From: Arsukibacterium sp. MJ3
GTDB lineage: Bacteria; Pseudomonadota; Gammaproteobacteria; Enterobacterales; Alteromonadaceae
DNA: 64,000 nt
Direction: 5' to 3'
Assembly (NCBI RefSeq): GCF_000987765.1
Contig: NZ_LAHP01000001.1
Location: 62,001 to 126,000 of the forward strand
Position numbers and translations under genes: made by a program. Positions 39,007 to 48,286 of this stretch are shown in pieces (position 1 is the stretch's first letter; each line of letters starts with the position of its first letter). The notes beneath the pieces are model-generated. The model was not told where the DNA came from, ran no database searches, and was given only the letters and a program-made list of their open reading frames with translations.

Positions 39007-39810
39007 ATGAAGTTTACAAAAAAAATATTAGGCGCTACAGTTTTTGCACTAGCAAGTTTATCAGCGCATGCAGCCCCAATTAATGTTGGTGGTGTTACCT
39101 GGGATCCGGCTTGGGTTGATGGTGGTGAGCAAGATTTTGCAATGAAATATGATTTTACGCAGTGGTTTTCAACTACCTCTGCTGGCAATAATAACGTTGC
39201 TAACATGCAAACGTCTTACACTACTGCAATTGGCATCAATACCTTGTTAAGTACACTTAATGGTTCGAATACTGCTACTGGATATTTTTTATCTGGTGTA
39301 GGCGAAACTTATTATATTAACGGCAGTACTTCGTTTTGTACTGGCTGTGAATTAACACTTGCCTTTGGTGGTTTAGGCTTAAATAACAACAATACCTTTG
39401 ATATAACCAATGCCTGGATTAATTTGTATGTTGATTTTACAGCAGATTATACATCTCCGACCTCAAATGTTGGTGAAGTTGCAAGTGCAATGGATGGTAA
39501 TTTGTGGCTTTCTGCCTCCGTACTTTCATTTGGATTGACAAGTGGTACTGTTCAAAATGCTTTGGCAAGTGCCCAGTTCCAAGTAACTGGCGGCTTGGCA
39601 GCAAATAACTTTTTAAATTCACCCAAAGCTGGTTTTGCCAATCAATCAGGTAGTGCATTTTTTAATACAAGTATTAATGCCAAGTTTTCATCCTTAGGCA
39701 ATGGCCAGGTTGTCTCTGAAACCATTCCTGAACCAGCTAGTTTAGCTATATTTGGTTTAGGTTTAATTGGCTTGGCTGGCATGGCTCGTCGTAAAACAAA
39801 AAAAAGTTAG
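39007..39810 (+). CDS. PEP-CTERM-sorted exported protein
   Basis: A 22-residue Sec signal peptide (ending SAHA) and a C-terminal PEP-CTERM tripartite signal: IPEPAS, a hydrophobic helix, and ARRKTKK. Exosortase (EpsH/XrtA-type) would recognise this signal. The 200-residue mature part is rich in Asn, Thr, Ser and Gly, with one close Cys pair (FCTGCEL), and matches no enzyme I recognise. AAGGAAG before the ATG supports the start. No exosortase or polysaccharide gene is in the window. It is monocistronic with a clear terminator. Confidence 0.85.
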   Translation: MKFTKKILGATVFALASLSAHAAPINVGGVTWDPAWVDGGEQDFAMKYDFTQWFSTTSAGNNNVANMQTSYTTAIGINTLLSTLNGSNTATGYFLSGVGETYYINGSTSFCTGCELTLAFGGLGLNNNNTFDITNAWINLYVDFTADYTSPTSNVGEVASAMDGNLWLSASVLSFGLTSGTVQNALASAQFQVTGGLAANNFLNSPKAGFANQSGSAFFNTSINAKFSSLGNGQVVSETIPEPASLAIFGLGLIGLAGMARRKTKKS

Positions 39811-39860
39811 GTTAAAACTTGGCTGTAACAAAATTATCACCTATGGATGATGCTTTTAGC

Positions 39861-39890
39861 TTAAAAACCGCCTTTGGCGGTTTTTTGTTT
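39861..39890 (+). terminator. terminator of the PEP-CTERM gene
   Basis: AAAACCGCC-ttt-GGCGGTTTT followed by TTGTTTTGTT, about 52 bases after the stop codon. Confidence 0.85.
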
Positions 39891-40321
39891 TGTTAATCTA
39901 TAAAAAAGGAGCATTTTTTTGGGTATAGCTCAATGAATAAACAAACAACTGCAGTGTGTTTTGGAAGTTAATTCCCCATTTTAAATAAGTCATACCTAGC
40001 CGCTAATGTATATTATGTTAAATAGCGTTTAAGCTGAGTATTTTAAAATCTATTTATGATGATACAACTCCAATGGCAGATCCTTATAATCGGATCCAAA
40101 ACTAATATATGTTTGGCCAAAATTAATGGAATTCCTGTTTGATTATGCTGCCGTACACAGGATTGAAATAGATTTCAACTCGCTCTTTGCACCAATTAAT
40201 ACCCTCAATCAGCTAAAACCGAATGCGTTTAAACCCATAAAATAGGGAGCGAAGCTAATCTAAAAATAATTAGCTTCGACCGCTTTAGCCTTTTTCGACC
40301 CCTTTTTCGGAAACGGAAATG
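39891..40321. other. gene-poor, palindrome-rich spacer beside nhaD
   Basis: No supported gene in about 430 bases. It holds several inverted repeats: GATCC-N8-GGATC (40079-40096), TTTGGCCAAA (40112-40121), TTGAAAT-ag-ATTTCAA (40163-40178) and CGAAGCTAAT-N9-ATTAGCTTCG (40250-40278). The last is a perfect 10-bp stem without a T-run, about 45 bases past the nhaD stop. A 39-codon frame at 40126-40245 has no recognisable product and could be a gene remnant. Confidence 0.6.
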
Positions 40322-41758
40322 TTAAAAATAGTGCGAATTTAAGGTCAAATGTGTGACTACTCCGGCAGCGTATCCCAGTAAAATCACCGGCGTCCATTTT
40401 AAATGGCCAGCAAAGGTATAATATCCGCGAGCTTGTCCCATTAACGCTACGCCCGCTGCAGATCCAATTGAGAGTAAACTGCCTCCAATTCCTGCGGTAA
40501 GCGTTATAAGCAACCACTGCCCGTGCGACATTTCAGGCATCATGGTCAGCACGGCAAACATGACCGGAATATTATCAATTACGGCAGAGATGAGGCCAAG
40601 TGTGATGTTAGCCCCGGTCGCGTTCCAGTCGTTATAGAGGACATCGGACATAATAGACAAATACCCCAAAAACCCGAGCCCACCTACACACATAACCACA
40701 CCGTAAAAAAACAAAAGCGTGTCCCACTCTGCGCGCGCTACTCGACTAAATACGTCAAAAGGAACAACAGAGCCTAAACGGCTAAGCCGTTGTGTATCAC
40801 CGCTTTGTTCAGCTAGTGCGCGTTTGCGAGCCAGCGATCCTGGTAAGGTCATACGCAAGAAATACCCAAAAAACTGTAGGTATCCTAAGCCCATCATCAT
40901 GCCTAAAACAGGAGGCAAATGTAGTGTTATTTTTAACACCACGGCGGTTGCAATTGTAAATAAAAATAGCGCTAAAATCCTAAACGCACCTCGCTTCAAC
41001 TCAATTTCTTCAATAACATTTTGAGGTTTTTTGTTTTCAATAAAAAGTGACATAATAGCGGCAGGCACAAGGTAACTGACTAAAGCAGGAAAAAACAAAA
41101 CCAAAAACTCAAAAAACTCAATCACATTAGCCTGCCAGACCATTAATGTAGTAATGTCACCAAATGGACTGAACGCGCCGCCAGCGTTTGCCGCCACAAC
41201 GATGTTGATACAACTCATACCGATAAATTCTTTATCGCCATCGGCAACCTTCATCACTACTGCACATAGCAGCAAAGCGGTGGTAAGGTTGTCTGCAACG
41301 GGTGATATGAAAAAAGCAAGAAACCCCGTTATCCAAAACAGCTGTTTGTAACTAAATCCTTTCTTAACCAGCCATACGCGCAAGCCATCGAAAAGACGTC
41401 GTTCTTCAAGCGCATTAATGTAAGTCATTGCGACAAGCAAAAATAGCATTAGCTCTGCGAACTCCAAAAGCGTGTGCCTAAAAGCTTCAGCGCTTAATTC
41501 AGGCATGTCCGCAGCTGTATATTGCCATGCTATTAAAATCCATATTAGGCCTGCTGCCACTAACACAGGTTTGGACTTTCTCAGATGAATTTTTTCTTCC
41601 AATATCACTAAAGTGTAGGCTAATACAAATATTACCAAACAAGCTAAGCTTGCTGTCGTTGCAGTAAGATCAAGGACTCCCGTGGCAGCATATGACGAGG
41701 GGCTTAGCAAAATCAGTATTAAAAAAAATATAACGGGGAAATGACGTTTTATGTTCAT
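40322..41758 (-). CDS. nhaD: NhaD-type Na+/H+ antiporter
   Basis: Inner-membrane sodium/proton antiporter of the NhaD (ArsB/NhaD superfamily) type. It has about 12 membrane segments, with the central blocks FISPVADNLTTALLL and NAGGAFSPFGDITTLMVWQ that mark NhaD. A cleavable-looking N-terminal segment (PSSYAATG) is usual in the family. The frame is open from ATG 41818, but ATG 41758 gives the signal-like start MNIKRHFPVIFF and GGAA lies about 8 bases upstream. It is flanked on both sides by over 300 bases of gene-free DNA, unlike the rest of the window. Confidence 0.9.
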   Translation of the reverse strand: MNIKRHFPVIFFLILILLSPSSYAATGVLDLTATTASLACLVIFVLAYTLVILEEKIHLRKSKPVLVAAGLIWILIAWQYTAADMPELSAEAFRHTLLEFAELMLFLLVAMTYINALEERRLFDGLRVWLVKKGFSYKQLFWITGFLAFFISPVADNLTTALLLCAVVMKVADGDKEFIGMSCINIVVAANAGGAFSPFGDITTLMVWQANVIEFFEFLVLFFPALVSYLVPAAIMSLFIENKKPQNVIEEIELKRGAFRILALFLFTIATAVVLKITLHLPPVLGMMMGLGYLQFFGYFLRMTLPGSLARKRALAEQSGDTQRLSRLGSVVPFDVFSRVARAEWDTLLFFYGVVMCVGGLGFLGYLSIMSDVLYNDWNATGANITLGLISAVIDNIPVMFAVLTMMPEMSHGQWLLITLTAGIGGSLLSIGSAAGVALMGQARGYYTFAGHLKWTPVILLGYAAGVVTHLTLNSHYF

Positions 41759-41772
41759 TTGGAATATTCCAA
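41759..41772. repeat. 14-bp perfect palindrome abutting the nhaD start codon
   Basis: TTGGAATATTCCAA is self-complementary and directly precedes ATG 41758 in the gene's direction. A protein or structure bound there would cover the ribosome binding site. If translation instead begins at ATG 41818, the palindrome is coding and has no such role. Confidence 0.6.
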
Positions 41773-41818
41773 GTGCCAACCATGAGAAAGTGAGCGCGTA
41801 AATTTGAGGATAAAGCAT

Positions 41819-42139
41819 AAAGAATGCTCAGAAGCTTTTCAATAACAACTTTAGTCTCATCTCAATATAACCATTTGCAGCTTTTTGCCAGGGTGCCATA
41901 CCACCAATACAATACTTTACGGCACTACCCTCGCCGCTTAATTACTGGTTAGGTTTAAAGGCCAGTATGCTTAATTAAACGCCAGCGATGCTGGCGGTGG
42001 ATAGTTTTCATTCATCGGAACAAGGTTGTAATAGTTGGGCTAAGCAGCTGGCGAAAACAATTAAAGCTGTTGTTACTGATTAACCCAAACTTATATTTTT
42101 AATGTACTCTATTAGTATTTACCTGACTACAGGCCTTTT
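41819..42139. other. intergenic region, nhaD / DUF938 gene
   Basis: Divergent spacer of about 320 bases. The only clear structure is the hairpin CGCCAGC-gat-GCTGGCG (41980-41996), with no T-run. It must contain both promoters, but no convincing -35/-10 pair is visible. Confidence 0.5.
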
Positions 42140-42739
42140 ATGCTAGATTTACCGTATTCTCAAGCCTGTGAAAACAATAAAGCGCCTATTTTGGCATTGC
42201 TTAAGCAGGCATTTGCTAATCGCAGCAAGGTATTGGAAATTGGCAGTGGTACCGGCCAGCATGCGTTACATTTTGCTGAAAACTTACCCCATTTATACTG
42301 GCAGGCGTCTGATCAACCACTGTATTTAGTTCCACTAGCTGAACGAATTCGCCGGGCAGCGTTACCTAATCTACCAATGCCGTTAATATTAGATATTGGT
42401 AATAATGCGGCACCGGCTGAGCCATTTGATGGAATATTCACCGCTAATACCTTGCATATTATGCCCTGGCCTTTGGTAAAGCAGTTTTTCAACCGTCTGA
42501 GTGAATTCACTCAAACCAATGCTACCCTATGCATTTACGGACCTTTTAATTATAACGGTCAGTTCAGCAGTGCCAGTAATCAGGTATTTAATGCCAGCTT
42601 AAAAAGCCGTGATACTGCTACGGGCATTCGCGATATTGAACAGGTACAAGCGCTGGCTCTGCAGCAAGGGTTTAGTTTGCTGCAGGATTACGCTATGCCG
42701 GCCAATAATCGACTTTTATGGTTTACGAGTAATCGGTAG
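42140..42739 (+). CDS. DUF938 SAM-dependent methyltransferase-like protein
   Basis: The N-terminal YSQACENNKAPILALL and SAM motif I VLEIGSGTGQHALHFA (about residues 33-48), followed by WQASDQ, identify the DUF938 family, predicted class I methyltransferases. Family length is about 200; here 199. The substrate is unknown. It stands alone, convergent with the AraC-type regulator. Confidence 0.85.
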   Translation: MLDLPYSQACENNKAPILALLKQAFANRSKVLEIGSGTGQHALHFAENLPHLYWQASDQPLYLVPLAERIRRAALPNLPMPLILDIGNNAAPAEPFDGIFTANTLHIMPWPLVKQFFNRLSEFTQTNATLCIYGPFNYNGQFSSASNQVFNASLKSRDTATGIRDIEQVQALALQQGFSLLQDYAMPANNRLLWFTSNR

Positions 42740-42758
42740 AATGATCGCCTGCCATGAC

Positions 42759-43637
42759 TTAACTTAATATCTCGTTCACAGGTAAGTATATGTCAGTCCG
42801 TAACGCATTCTCCTCAGTAAGTTCAGGGTCATCAAGATAGTGCAATAAGCAAGGTTTATCAGCCGGCAGCTGTTGGTCATCCAGAAGTGTGACCAAGTAC
42901 AGATCATCAATAATTTTAGCTAAATCCTGATATGACCCTTGATGTCGCACTACTGCATAGCGTTGCTCGGGGTTAGGCTGTACTATAAAAGGTTCTGGCA
43001 AGGTATCAGGAATTTTCCTCAACAACACGCCACAATCAAAACGCGACTGCTCTTTTTCCCCAGACTCTATATCACCATATGCTAAGCCCAAGATAGCCGC
43101 CACATTCTCGGGGCCACCAGCCAATTCAAACAGCTGTGCGTACAGTTCGTTCAGGTTGGGATAACGATTGTCAGTAGAGACAGCCACCATTTGAAACGGT
43201 GCTAGTGATGTTAATCTAACCTCAAATGGCGAAGCCTGCGGGTTTTCTGGGTTTAACGGAGCATTCAATTTAAGCAATATACTAGATAGCTGCTCAGGAT
43301 CTGCTCGCAAATTACTAGCTGTAGTGCCAAGTTCTCGTTTGATCACTTTGGCAAACGCTTGTGAGGAGCTGAAACCAGCTTGTAATGCAATATCAGTGAT
43401 CGTTACCGAATTATCTTTTAATGCGTTTGCTGCTTTAAGCATTTGTAATCTAGTAATAGTTTGTTGGCATGTCTCCCCAAGTAGTAACCGGTAAATCCTA
43501 TGGAAATGAAAACGCGAAATCGATGCTGTATCCGCTAACTCACACAAAGTGGGTGGCGTTTGTTCTGACTGCAGTCTTTGTTCAATAAGTACAATAGCTT
43601 TGTTTAATTGACGCAGTATATGTTGGTTTGATCTCAT
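42759..43637 (-). CDS. AraC-family regulator with GyrI-like effector domain
   Basis: Residues 8-110 form an AraC-type double helix-turn-helix (TISRFHFHRIYRLLLGET and ITDIALQAGFSSSQAFAKVIKRELG, quoted in part). Residues about 130-292 form a GyrI-like small-molecule-binding domain (FEVRLTSLAPFQMVAV start). This order matches Rob/RobA-like and SoxS-paralogue regulators that sense amphipathic or drug-like ligands. Target genes unknown. It lies 94 bases downstream of kynU on the same strand. Confidence 0.88.
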   Translation of the reverse strand: MRSNQHILRQLNKAIVLIEQRLQSEQTPPTLCELADTASISRFHFHRIYRLLLGETCQQTITRLQMLKAANALKDNSVTITDIALQAGFSSSQAFAKVIKRELGTTASNLRADPEQLSSILLKLNAPLNPENPQASPFEVRLTSLAPFQMVAVSTDNRYPNLNELYAQLFELAGGPENVAAILGLAYGDIESGEKEQSRFDCGVLLRKIPDTLPEPFIVQPNPEQRYAVVRHQGSYQDLAKIIDDLYLVTLLDDQQLPADKPCLLHYLDDPELTEENALRTDIYLPVNEILS

Positions 43638-43731
43638 AATTATTTCTCAGCTTTGGTTTTACTCCTATAAGATTACCTGAGAATTTACTGTTAAGCGTGT
43701 CCATAATTGCTCAAAATGTATCTAAGATTTG

Positions 43732-44970
43732 TTAAGTTACCTTGCCCTTAATTGCATACTGCGGTTTTAAATACTCCTCGGTGCGAACAATATCTGCCAA
43801 TATTTCAACAGCAGTCCACATATCGATATAACGTAAATAAAGCGGTGTAAACCCCAGGCGAAGAATATTCGGCGCCCGAAAATCAGTTATTACCCCCTGC
43901 TTGATTAGCGCCTGACACAGCGCATACGCATCGGGATGCTGATAAGCCAGTTGGCTGCCCCGCTCTACCGGGTTTGCTGGTGTAAGCAATTGTAGCACTT
44001 GCAGGCAGTCATGTTGTCGCAGCAGTTGGTGAAAACAGCTACTTAAAGCCAGTGATTTCTGCCGGAGTTGTAACATGTTAACGTCGAAAAAAACGTCTAA
44101 TGCTGCATCTAATACGCTCATAGATATAATGGGCGGTGTGCCAGTAAGAAACTGCTCAATGCCAGGGGCACTTTGGTATTTATTATCAAAGCTAAAGGGC
44201 GTTTTATGCCCCATCCAACCGCATAATGGCTGACTAATAGTGGCATGATGGCGCTGTGCAGCATATAAAAAAGCCGGTGCTCCCGGGCCGCCATTAAGAT
44301 ACTTGTAACCACAACCCACCGCAAAATCAACCTTGCAGGCATCAAGCTCCACTTCGATGGCACCGGCGCTATGCGCTAAATCCCAAATTACTACGATCCC
44401 TTTAGCATGAGCTAACGCAGTGAGTCGCTGCATATCGAGAACCCTGCCACTACGAAAATCAACCTGAGTAAGCATTAATACTGCAATATCAGTTGATAAC
44501 TCGTCGATAAGTGCATGTTCGTCAGTTGCTAATACCAGTTGGCAATGTTCTTCGCCCAGCAAGCTGGCCAAACCTTGCACCATATATAAATCGGTTGGGA
44601 AGTTGCCCGCCTGTGACAGTATTTTCATTCGACCTTGTTGCATTAACATGGCGCCACTAAGCACTTTAAATAAATTGACAGAAGTTGAATCGCAACATAT
44701 CACCTGGCCGGCTGCAGCGCCGATTAAACGGGCTATTTTTTCACCCACTATGACCGGTAAATCTATCCAGTTATGGCTGTTCCAACTTTTAATTAAATCC
44801 AGTGACCATTGTTGTTGCAACACATTGCTGGCGCGTTCAATAGCAACTTCAGGCATAGCGCCGAGCGAATTGCCGTCCAGATAAATAGTATCTGCAGGCA
44901 ATCTAAACGCGTCTCGCTTGGCGGCTAACGAGTCTAGTTTGTCTTGTTGAACAATATCATGGTAATTCAC
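43732..44970 (-). CDS. kynU: kynureninase
   Basis: PLP enzyme cleaving kynurenine (or 3-hydroxykynurenine) to anthranilate and alanine. FRLPADTIYLDGNSLGAMP and the PLP-lysine block VGCGYKYLNGGPGAPAF (Lys223) are diagnostic. Length 412 is normal. Tryptophan dioxygenase (kynA) and formamidase (kynB) are not next to it, so it either works with genes elsewhere or recycles kynurenine from outside. It is divergent from yghU across 218 bases. Confidence 0.95.
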   Translation of the reverse strand: MNYHDIVQQDKLDSLAAKRDAFRLPADTIYLDGNSLGAMPEVAIERASNVLQQQWSLDLIKSWNSHNWIDLPVIVGEKIARLIGAAAGQVICCDSTSVNLFKVLSGAMLMQQGRMKILSQAGNFPTDLYMVQGLASLLGEEHCQLVLATDEHALIDELSTDIAVLMLTQVDFRSGRVLDMQRLTALAHAKGIVVIWDLAHSAGAIEVELDACKVDFAVGCGYKYLNGGPGAPAFLYAAQRHHATISQPLCGWMGHKTPFSFDNKYQSAPGIEQFLTGTPPIISMSVLDAALDVFFDVNMLQLRQKSLALSSCFHQLLRQHDCLQVLQLLTPANPVERGSQLAYQHPDAYALCQALIKQGVITDFRAPNILRLGFTPLYLRYIDMWTAVEILADIVRTEEYLKPQYAIKGKVT

Positions 44971-45188
44971 TGGTTATTAACTCCTGCAGCGTAGATAGAA
45001 ATACCTTATACGCGTTACTTTGTGAGTGGATCCGATTACTAAGGCACCACACTACCATATTCGAATTTAATCTGACTTAGTCCTAAAGTCTATGCGTTAA
45101 CTGGCCTCGTTGGCTTGTAATTAGTGCTAGTAAAGCCAATATTAGTAGTTGCTCGCTATTTTACTTAGCAACGATAAAAAGGCTTTTT

Positions 45189-46016
45189 ATGAGTAACCAG
45201 TATATCCCACCAAAAATTTGGCAAAAAGACGTGGAAAGCGGCGGCCAGTTTGCCAGTATTAACCGCCCGGTGTCAGGCGCTACTCACCAAAAAAACTTAC
45301 CTGAAGGTAAACAGCCATTTCAGCTGTATTCATTGGCAACACCGAACGGTGTCAAAGTTACCATATTACTGGAAGAGTTGCTGGAACTGGGTCATCACGA
45401 AGCTGAATATGATGCCTGGCTAATCAGTATTAAAGATGGTGACCAGTTTAGTAGCGGGTTTGTTGAGCTTAACCCTAATTCGAAAATTCCAGCACTGCTT
45501 GATACCACAAACGGTAACCGCGTATTTGAATCCGGCGCAATTTTGCTATATCTGGCGGAAAAGTTTGGCGTGTTTTTGCCAAAAAATGCAGAAAAAAGAA
45601 CTGAAACACTCAGCTGGCTGTTTTGGCAAATGGGTAGCGCACCCTTTCTTGGCGGTGGTTTCGGCCACTTTTATGCTTACGCACCAGAAAAATTTGAATA
45701 CCCGATAAACCGTTATACCATGGAAGTAAAACGGCAATTGGATGTGTTAGATAAACAACTGGCACAACATGGATATGTGGCTGGAGATGAATACAGTATT
45801 GCCGATATGGCAATCTGGCCCTGGTATGGCGCACTGGTACTTGGCCGTTTATACGACGCGGCTGAATTTTTACAAGTTGCAGACTACCCTAATCTGCAAC
45901 GCTGGGCTAGGCAACTGGATGCCCGCCCTGCAGTAAAACGGGGTGCTATGGTTAACCGAAATTGGGGTGACGAGCCGCAACTTCCTCAGCGGCACAGCAG
46001 CGCTGATTTTACGTAA
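45189..46016 (+). CDS. yghU: YghU-type glutathione S-transferase homologue (disulfide-bond reductase)
   Basis: Glutathione-dependent disulfide reductase/organic peroxidase of the Nu-class GST family. A thioredoxin-like N-terminal domain (LYSLATPNGVKVTILLEELL; NPNSKIPALLD) is followed by a helical C-terminal domain (FGHFYAYAPEKFEYPINRYTMEVKRQLDVLDKQLA, in part). The leader QFASINRPVSGATH is specific to YghU. Length 275 against 288 in E. coli. Cytosolic. Monocistronic. Confidence 0.95.
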   Translation: MSNQYIPPKIWQKDVESGGQFASINRPVSGATHQKNLPEGKQPFQLYSLATPNGVKVTILLEELLELGHHEAEYDAWLISIKDGDQFSSGFVELNPNSKIPALLDTTNGNRVFESGAILLYLAEKFGVFLPKNAEKRTETLSWLFWQMGSAPFLGGGFGHFYAYAPEKFEYPINRYTMEVKRQLDVLDKQLAQHGYVAGDEYSIADMAIWPWYGALVLGRLYDAAEFLQVADYPNLQRWARQLDARPAVKRGAMVNRNWGDEPQLPQRHSSADFT

Positions 46017-46035
46017 AATATTATTGAATAAACGT

Positions 46036-46863
46036 TTACCAGCCGGACACTTTCTGGGCCGATTCGGCCCAGATGTAGGTAACACCCAGCCCTACTGACC
46101 AACCCCCGTTTTTTACCACCAAGGGGCTTGGCTTGTTTTTGGCAGCAGTAACAAATTCATAGCGGGCAAAACCAAAACCGCGCCATTTAGATGAGAATTT
46201 TTTACTTATAGCACCAGAGCCGCGAAGTGCAATTAAACCAGGCTTGGCATCATAAAACGGGCGTTCAATAGTGGCATATTGTTCCGCTACCTGATAATAA
46301 CGGTCGGTAAGTTTTTCACTGCCAAAAAGCGCACTAACACCAAAGGTATAAGATAAATTATGATCAGTGACAACATCGGCAAAAAGCGCAGGTTCAAAAC
46401 TAATACCGCTGTAACGCATACTGTCTTCAATATCTAATACTGCTCTTAACGGCAAATCTAAGCGTACCCTGCTACCGAATATACTGTCACTTAGTGTCCA
46501 GCGTAACCGTGGGCCAGCCTCAATCAAGGTGCCAAGCTCCGGCATATCCTGACGAATTTCAATATCGTCTTCCGATGAGCCAAGTGCAGCAGCAAAACCA
46601 ACGTCAAGCTCAAAGTTGTCGCTTTTATATGCCCGCAAGCCAACATTACCCCGATCGGCCCTGAAGAAGTCACCACGATAAACCAGATAAGGTAGCACAA
46701 TACTACGCTGTACCTGTTCCTTCGCTCCTGGATAAGCTAACTGATTAATACCAAAACCAATCAAGCCAGCTTCCCACAAGGGTAACTCGGTTGCCGGCTC
46801 CGCCTGCAACGACACTGATGTCAGGGCTAAAGCCATGTATACAGAAGTGTTAAGCTGTTTCAT
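46036..46863 (-). CDS. MipA/OmpV family outer-membrane protein
   Basis: An N-terminal signal peptide (about 21 residues, cleavage near LQA-EPA) and a beta-barrel-like body of alternating polarity identify the MipA/OmpV family (MltA-interacting scaffold or outer-membrane porin-like). WEAGLIGFGINQLAYPGAKEQ is the family N-terminal block. The C-terminus ends in Trp rather than the usual Phe. AGGA five bases before the ATG lies inside the end of the upstream kinase gene, which overlaps it by 14 bases, so the two are translationally coupled. Confidence 0.85.
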   Translation of the reverse strand: MKQLNTSVYMALALTSVSLQAEPATELPLWEAGLIGFGINQLAYPGAKEQVQRSIVLPYLVYRGDFFRADRGNVGLRAYKSDNFELDVGFAAALGSSEDDIEIRQDMPELGTLIEAGPRLRWTLSDSIFGSRVRLDLPLRAVLDIEDSMRYSGISFEPALFADVVTDHNLSYTFGVSALFGSEKLTDRYYQVAEQYATIERPFYDAKPGLIALRGSGAISKKFSSKWRGFGFARYEFVTAAKNKPSPLVVKNGGWSVGLGVTYIWAESAQKVSGW

Positions 46864-48205
46864 AGTTATCCTGTGCCGAATGCGTAACGAGCGAGTGAGT
46901 TAAATAAGGTGTAATTAACGACCTAACATTAACCCGGGCGCCCAGCCTAGCGGCCAGTAAATATAATCCGGCAATTTTACGATGTAAAAACAACGCATCT
47001 GCCGGCGGACTATGCCAATAATTTTGTTGCATACTCAGTGCAGTTCCCGCTTCACGCACCCGTTGAGCTAAATTGCTTTGCCCAAAATCAAACGGGGTAT
47101 TTTGCTGCAATGGCTCGCAGGCCAACAGCACCAGATTTAGCACGGCTTGCTTCTGCTCTGGTAAAATACTCTGACTGAAAAATCCTATAGCCGTTAACGC
47201 GTTTTCAATAGCGTCTGAATTATCGTTACATGCTGCGGTAAATAAAGCCTGATAACCGGCACTTATCTTATCTGGGTAATCACGACAGGCGCCAAAATCT
47301 AGTAACACCAGCTGAGTTGTTAACGGGTTATACAAAAAATTAGCAAAATTAGGATCTGTTTGCACCAGCTTAAATTCAAATAACTCACGAAACAGTAGCG
47401 TAAACATTAAAGCTAGCACACGATCACGCTCTGCTTGCGGTGCGTTTTGTAAAGATTCAATCGGCTCCCCTGCAACATACGACATCACTAAAATATTATT
47501 GCTACTTAGTTCAGGATAAACTTTGGGTAATAAATAGTTATCGTCATCAGCTAAATGCCAGCGATAACGTGTTAAGTAATCTGCTTCTTTTAAATAGTCG
47601 GCTTCATTTTTTAACTGCAATTTTGCTTCATGCAGCAAGCTTTGGTATTCAACACCCGCCGGGATAAGACCACTTATTTTAAGCAACGTTGCCACATTGT
47701 CGACATCACTATCAATACTAGCTTTAATGCCCGGATACTGTACTTTAACCGCCAGTTTAGTGCCATTATCATGAAAGGCCTGATGCACCTGACCAATAGA
47801 TGCAGCAGCCATGGGTACAAAGGTAAAGTCGGCAAAGTGTTGTTGCCATTGCTCGCCTAATTCTTGCCGTAACACTTGTGATAGCTGCTTTACCGGCATA
47901 GGGTTAGCGCTGGCACGCAACCGGGCAAGTAATTCAGTAAGCTCAGGAGGTAATAAGTCACCGGCATCCATCGACAATAATTGGCCCATTTTCATAGCAG
48001 CGCCGCGCATGTGTGCCAGCTTATCAGCTACTCGCCGGGCGTTGGCGGGTGTCAGTAGCATACCTTTACCTGTTGGCCGCTTACCTTGCGCTAACTGACG
48101 GGCGCCTTCAGCTAACATACCGCCGGCAACCCTGCCGGCCAGTGATGCTAAGCCACCTATCCGGCTTAGTCTGTTCGTTGGTACTTGTGAGTTCTTATCT
48201 GACAT
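46850..48205 (-). CDS. UbiB/AarF (ABC1) family atypical kinase
   Basis: Atypical protein-kinase-like ATPase. The KxGQ motif appears as AMKMGQLLSMDAGDLLP (about residues 71-87). The Ala-rich loop is AAASIGQVHQA, the lysine AVKVQYPGI, and the catalytic region DPNFANFLYN...LLDFGACRD. It lacks the C-terminal membrane helices of E. coli UbiB, and at 451 residues is shorter, more like COQ8/AarF relatives. The role may be in quinone or lipid metabolism but is unproven. It overlaps the MipA gene by 14 bases. Confidence 0.88.
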   Translation of the reverse strand: MSDKNSQVPTNRLSRIGGLASLAGRVAGGMLAEGARQLAQGKRPTGKGMLLTPANARRVADKLAHMRGAAMKMGQLLSMDAGDLLPPELTELLARLRASANPMPVKQLSQVLRQELGEQWQQHFADFTFVPMAAASIGQVHQAFHDNGTKLAVKVQYPGIKASIDSDVDNVATLLKISGLIPAGVEYQSLLHEAKLQLKNEADYLKEADYLTRYRWHLADDDNYLLPKVYPELSSNNILVMSYVAGEPIESLQNAPQAERDRVLALMFTLLFRELFEFKLVQTDPNFANFLYNPLTTQLVLLDFGACRDYPDKISAGYQALFTAACNDNSDAIENALTAIGFFSQSILPEQKQAVLNLVLLACEPLQQNTPFDFGQSNLAQRVREAGTALSMQQNYWHSPPADALFLHRKIAGLYLLAARLGARVNVRSLITPYLTHSLVTHSAQDNYETA

Positions 48206-48286
48206 TGCAACCTCTGCACCCTAATAGAGGGTTCTAGGTGGTTTACGCAACCAAGGCGCGCAAAGCTCAGTTATCGGCTAAAAAAA

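Noticed and set aside
40260-40517. 85-codon leftward frame overlapping the end of nhaD
   Set aside because: It overlaps nhaD in another frame through conserved membrane segments; basic, featureless product.
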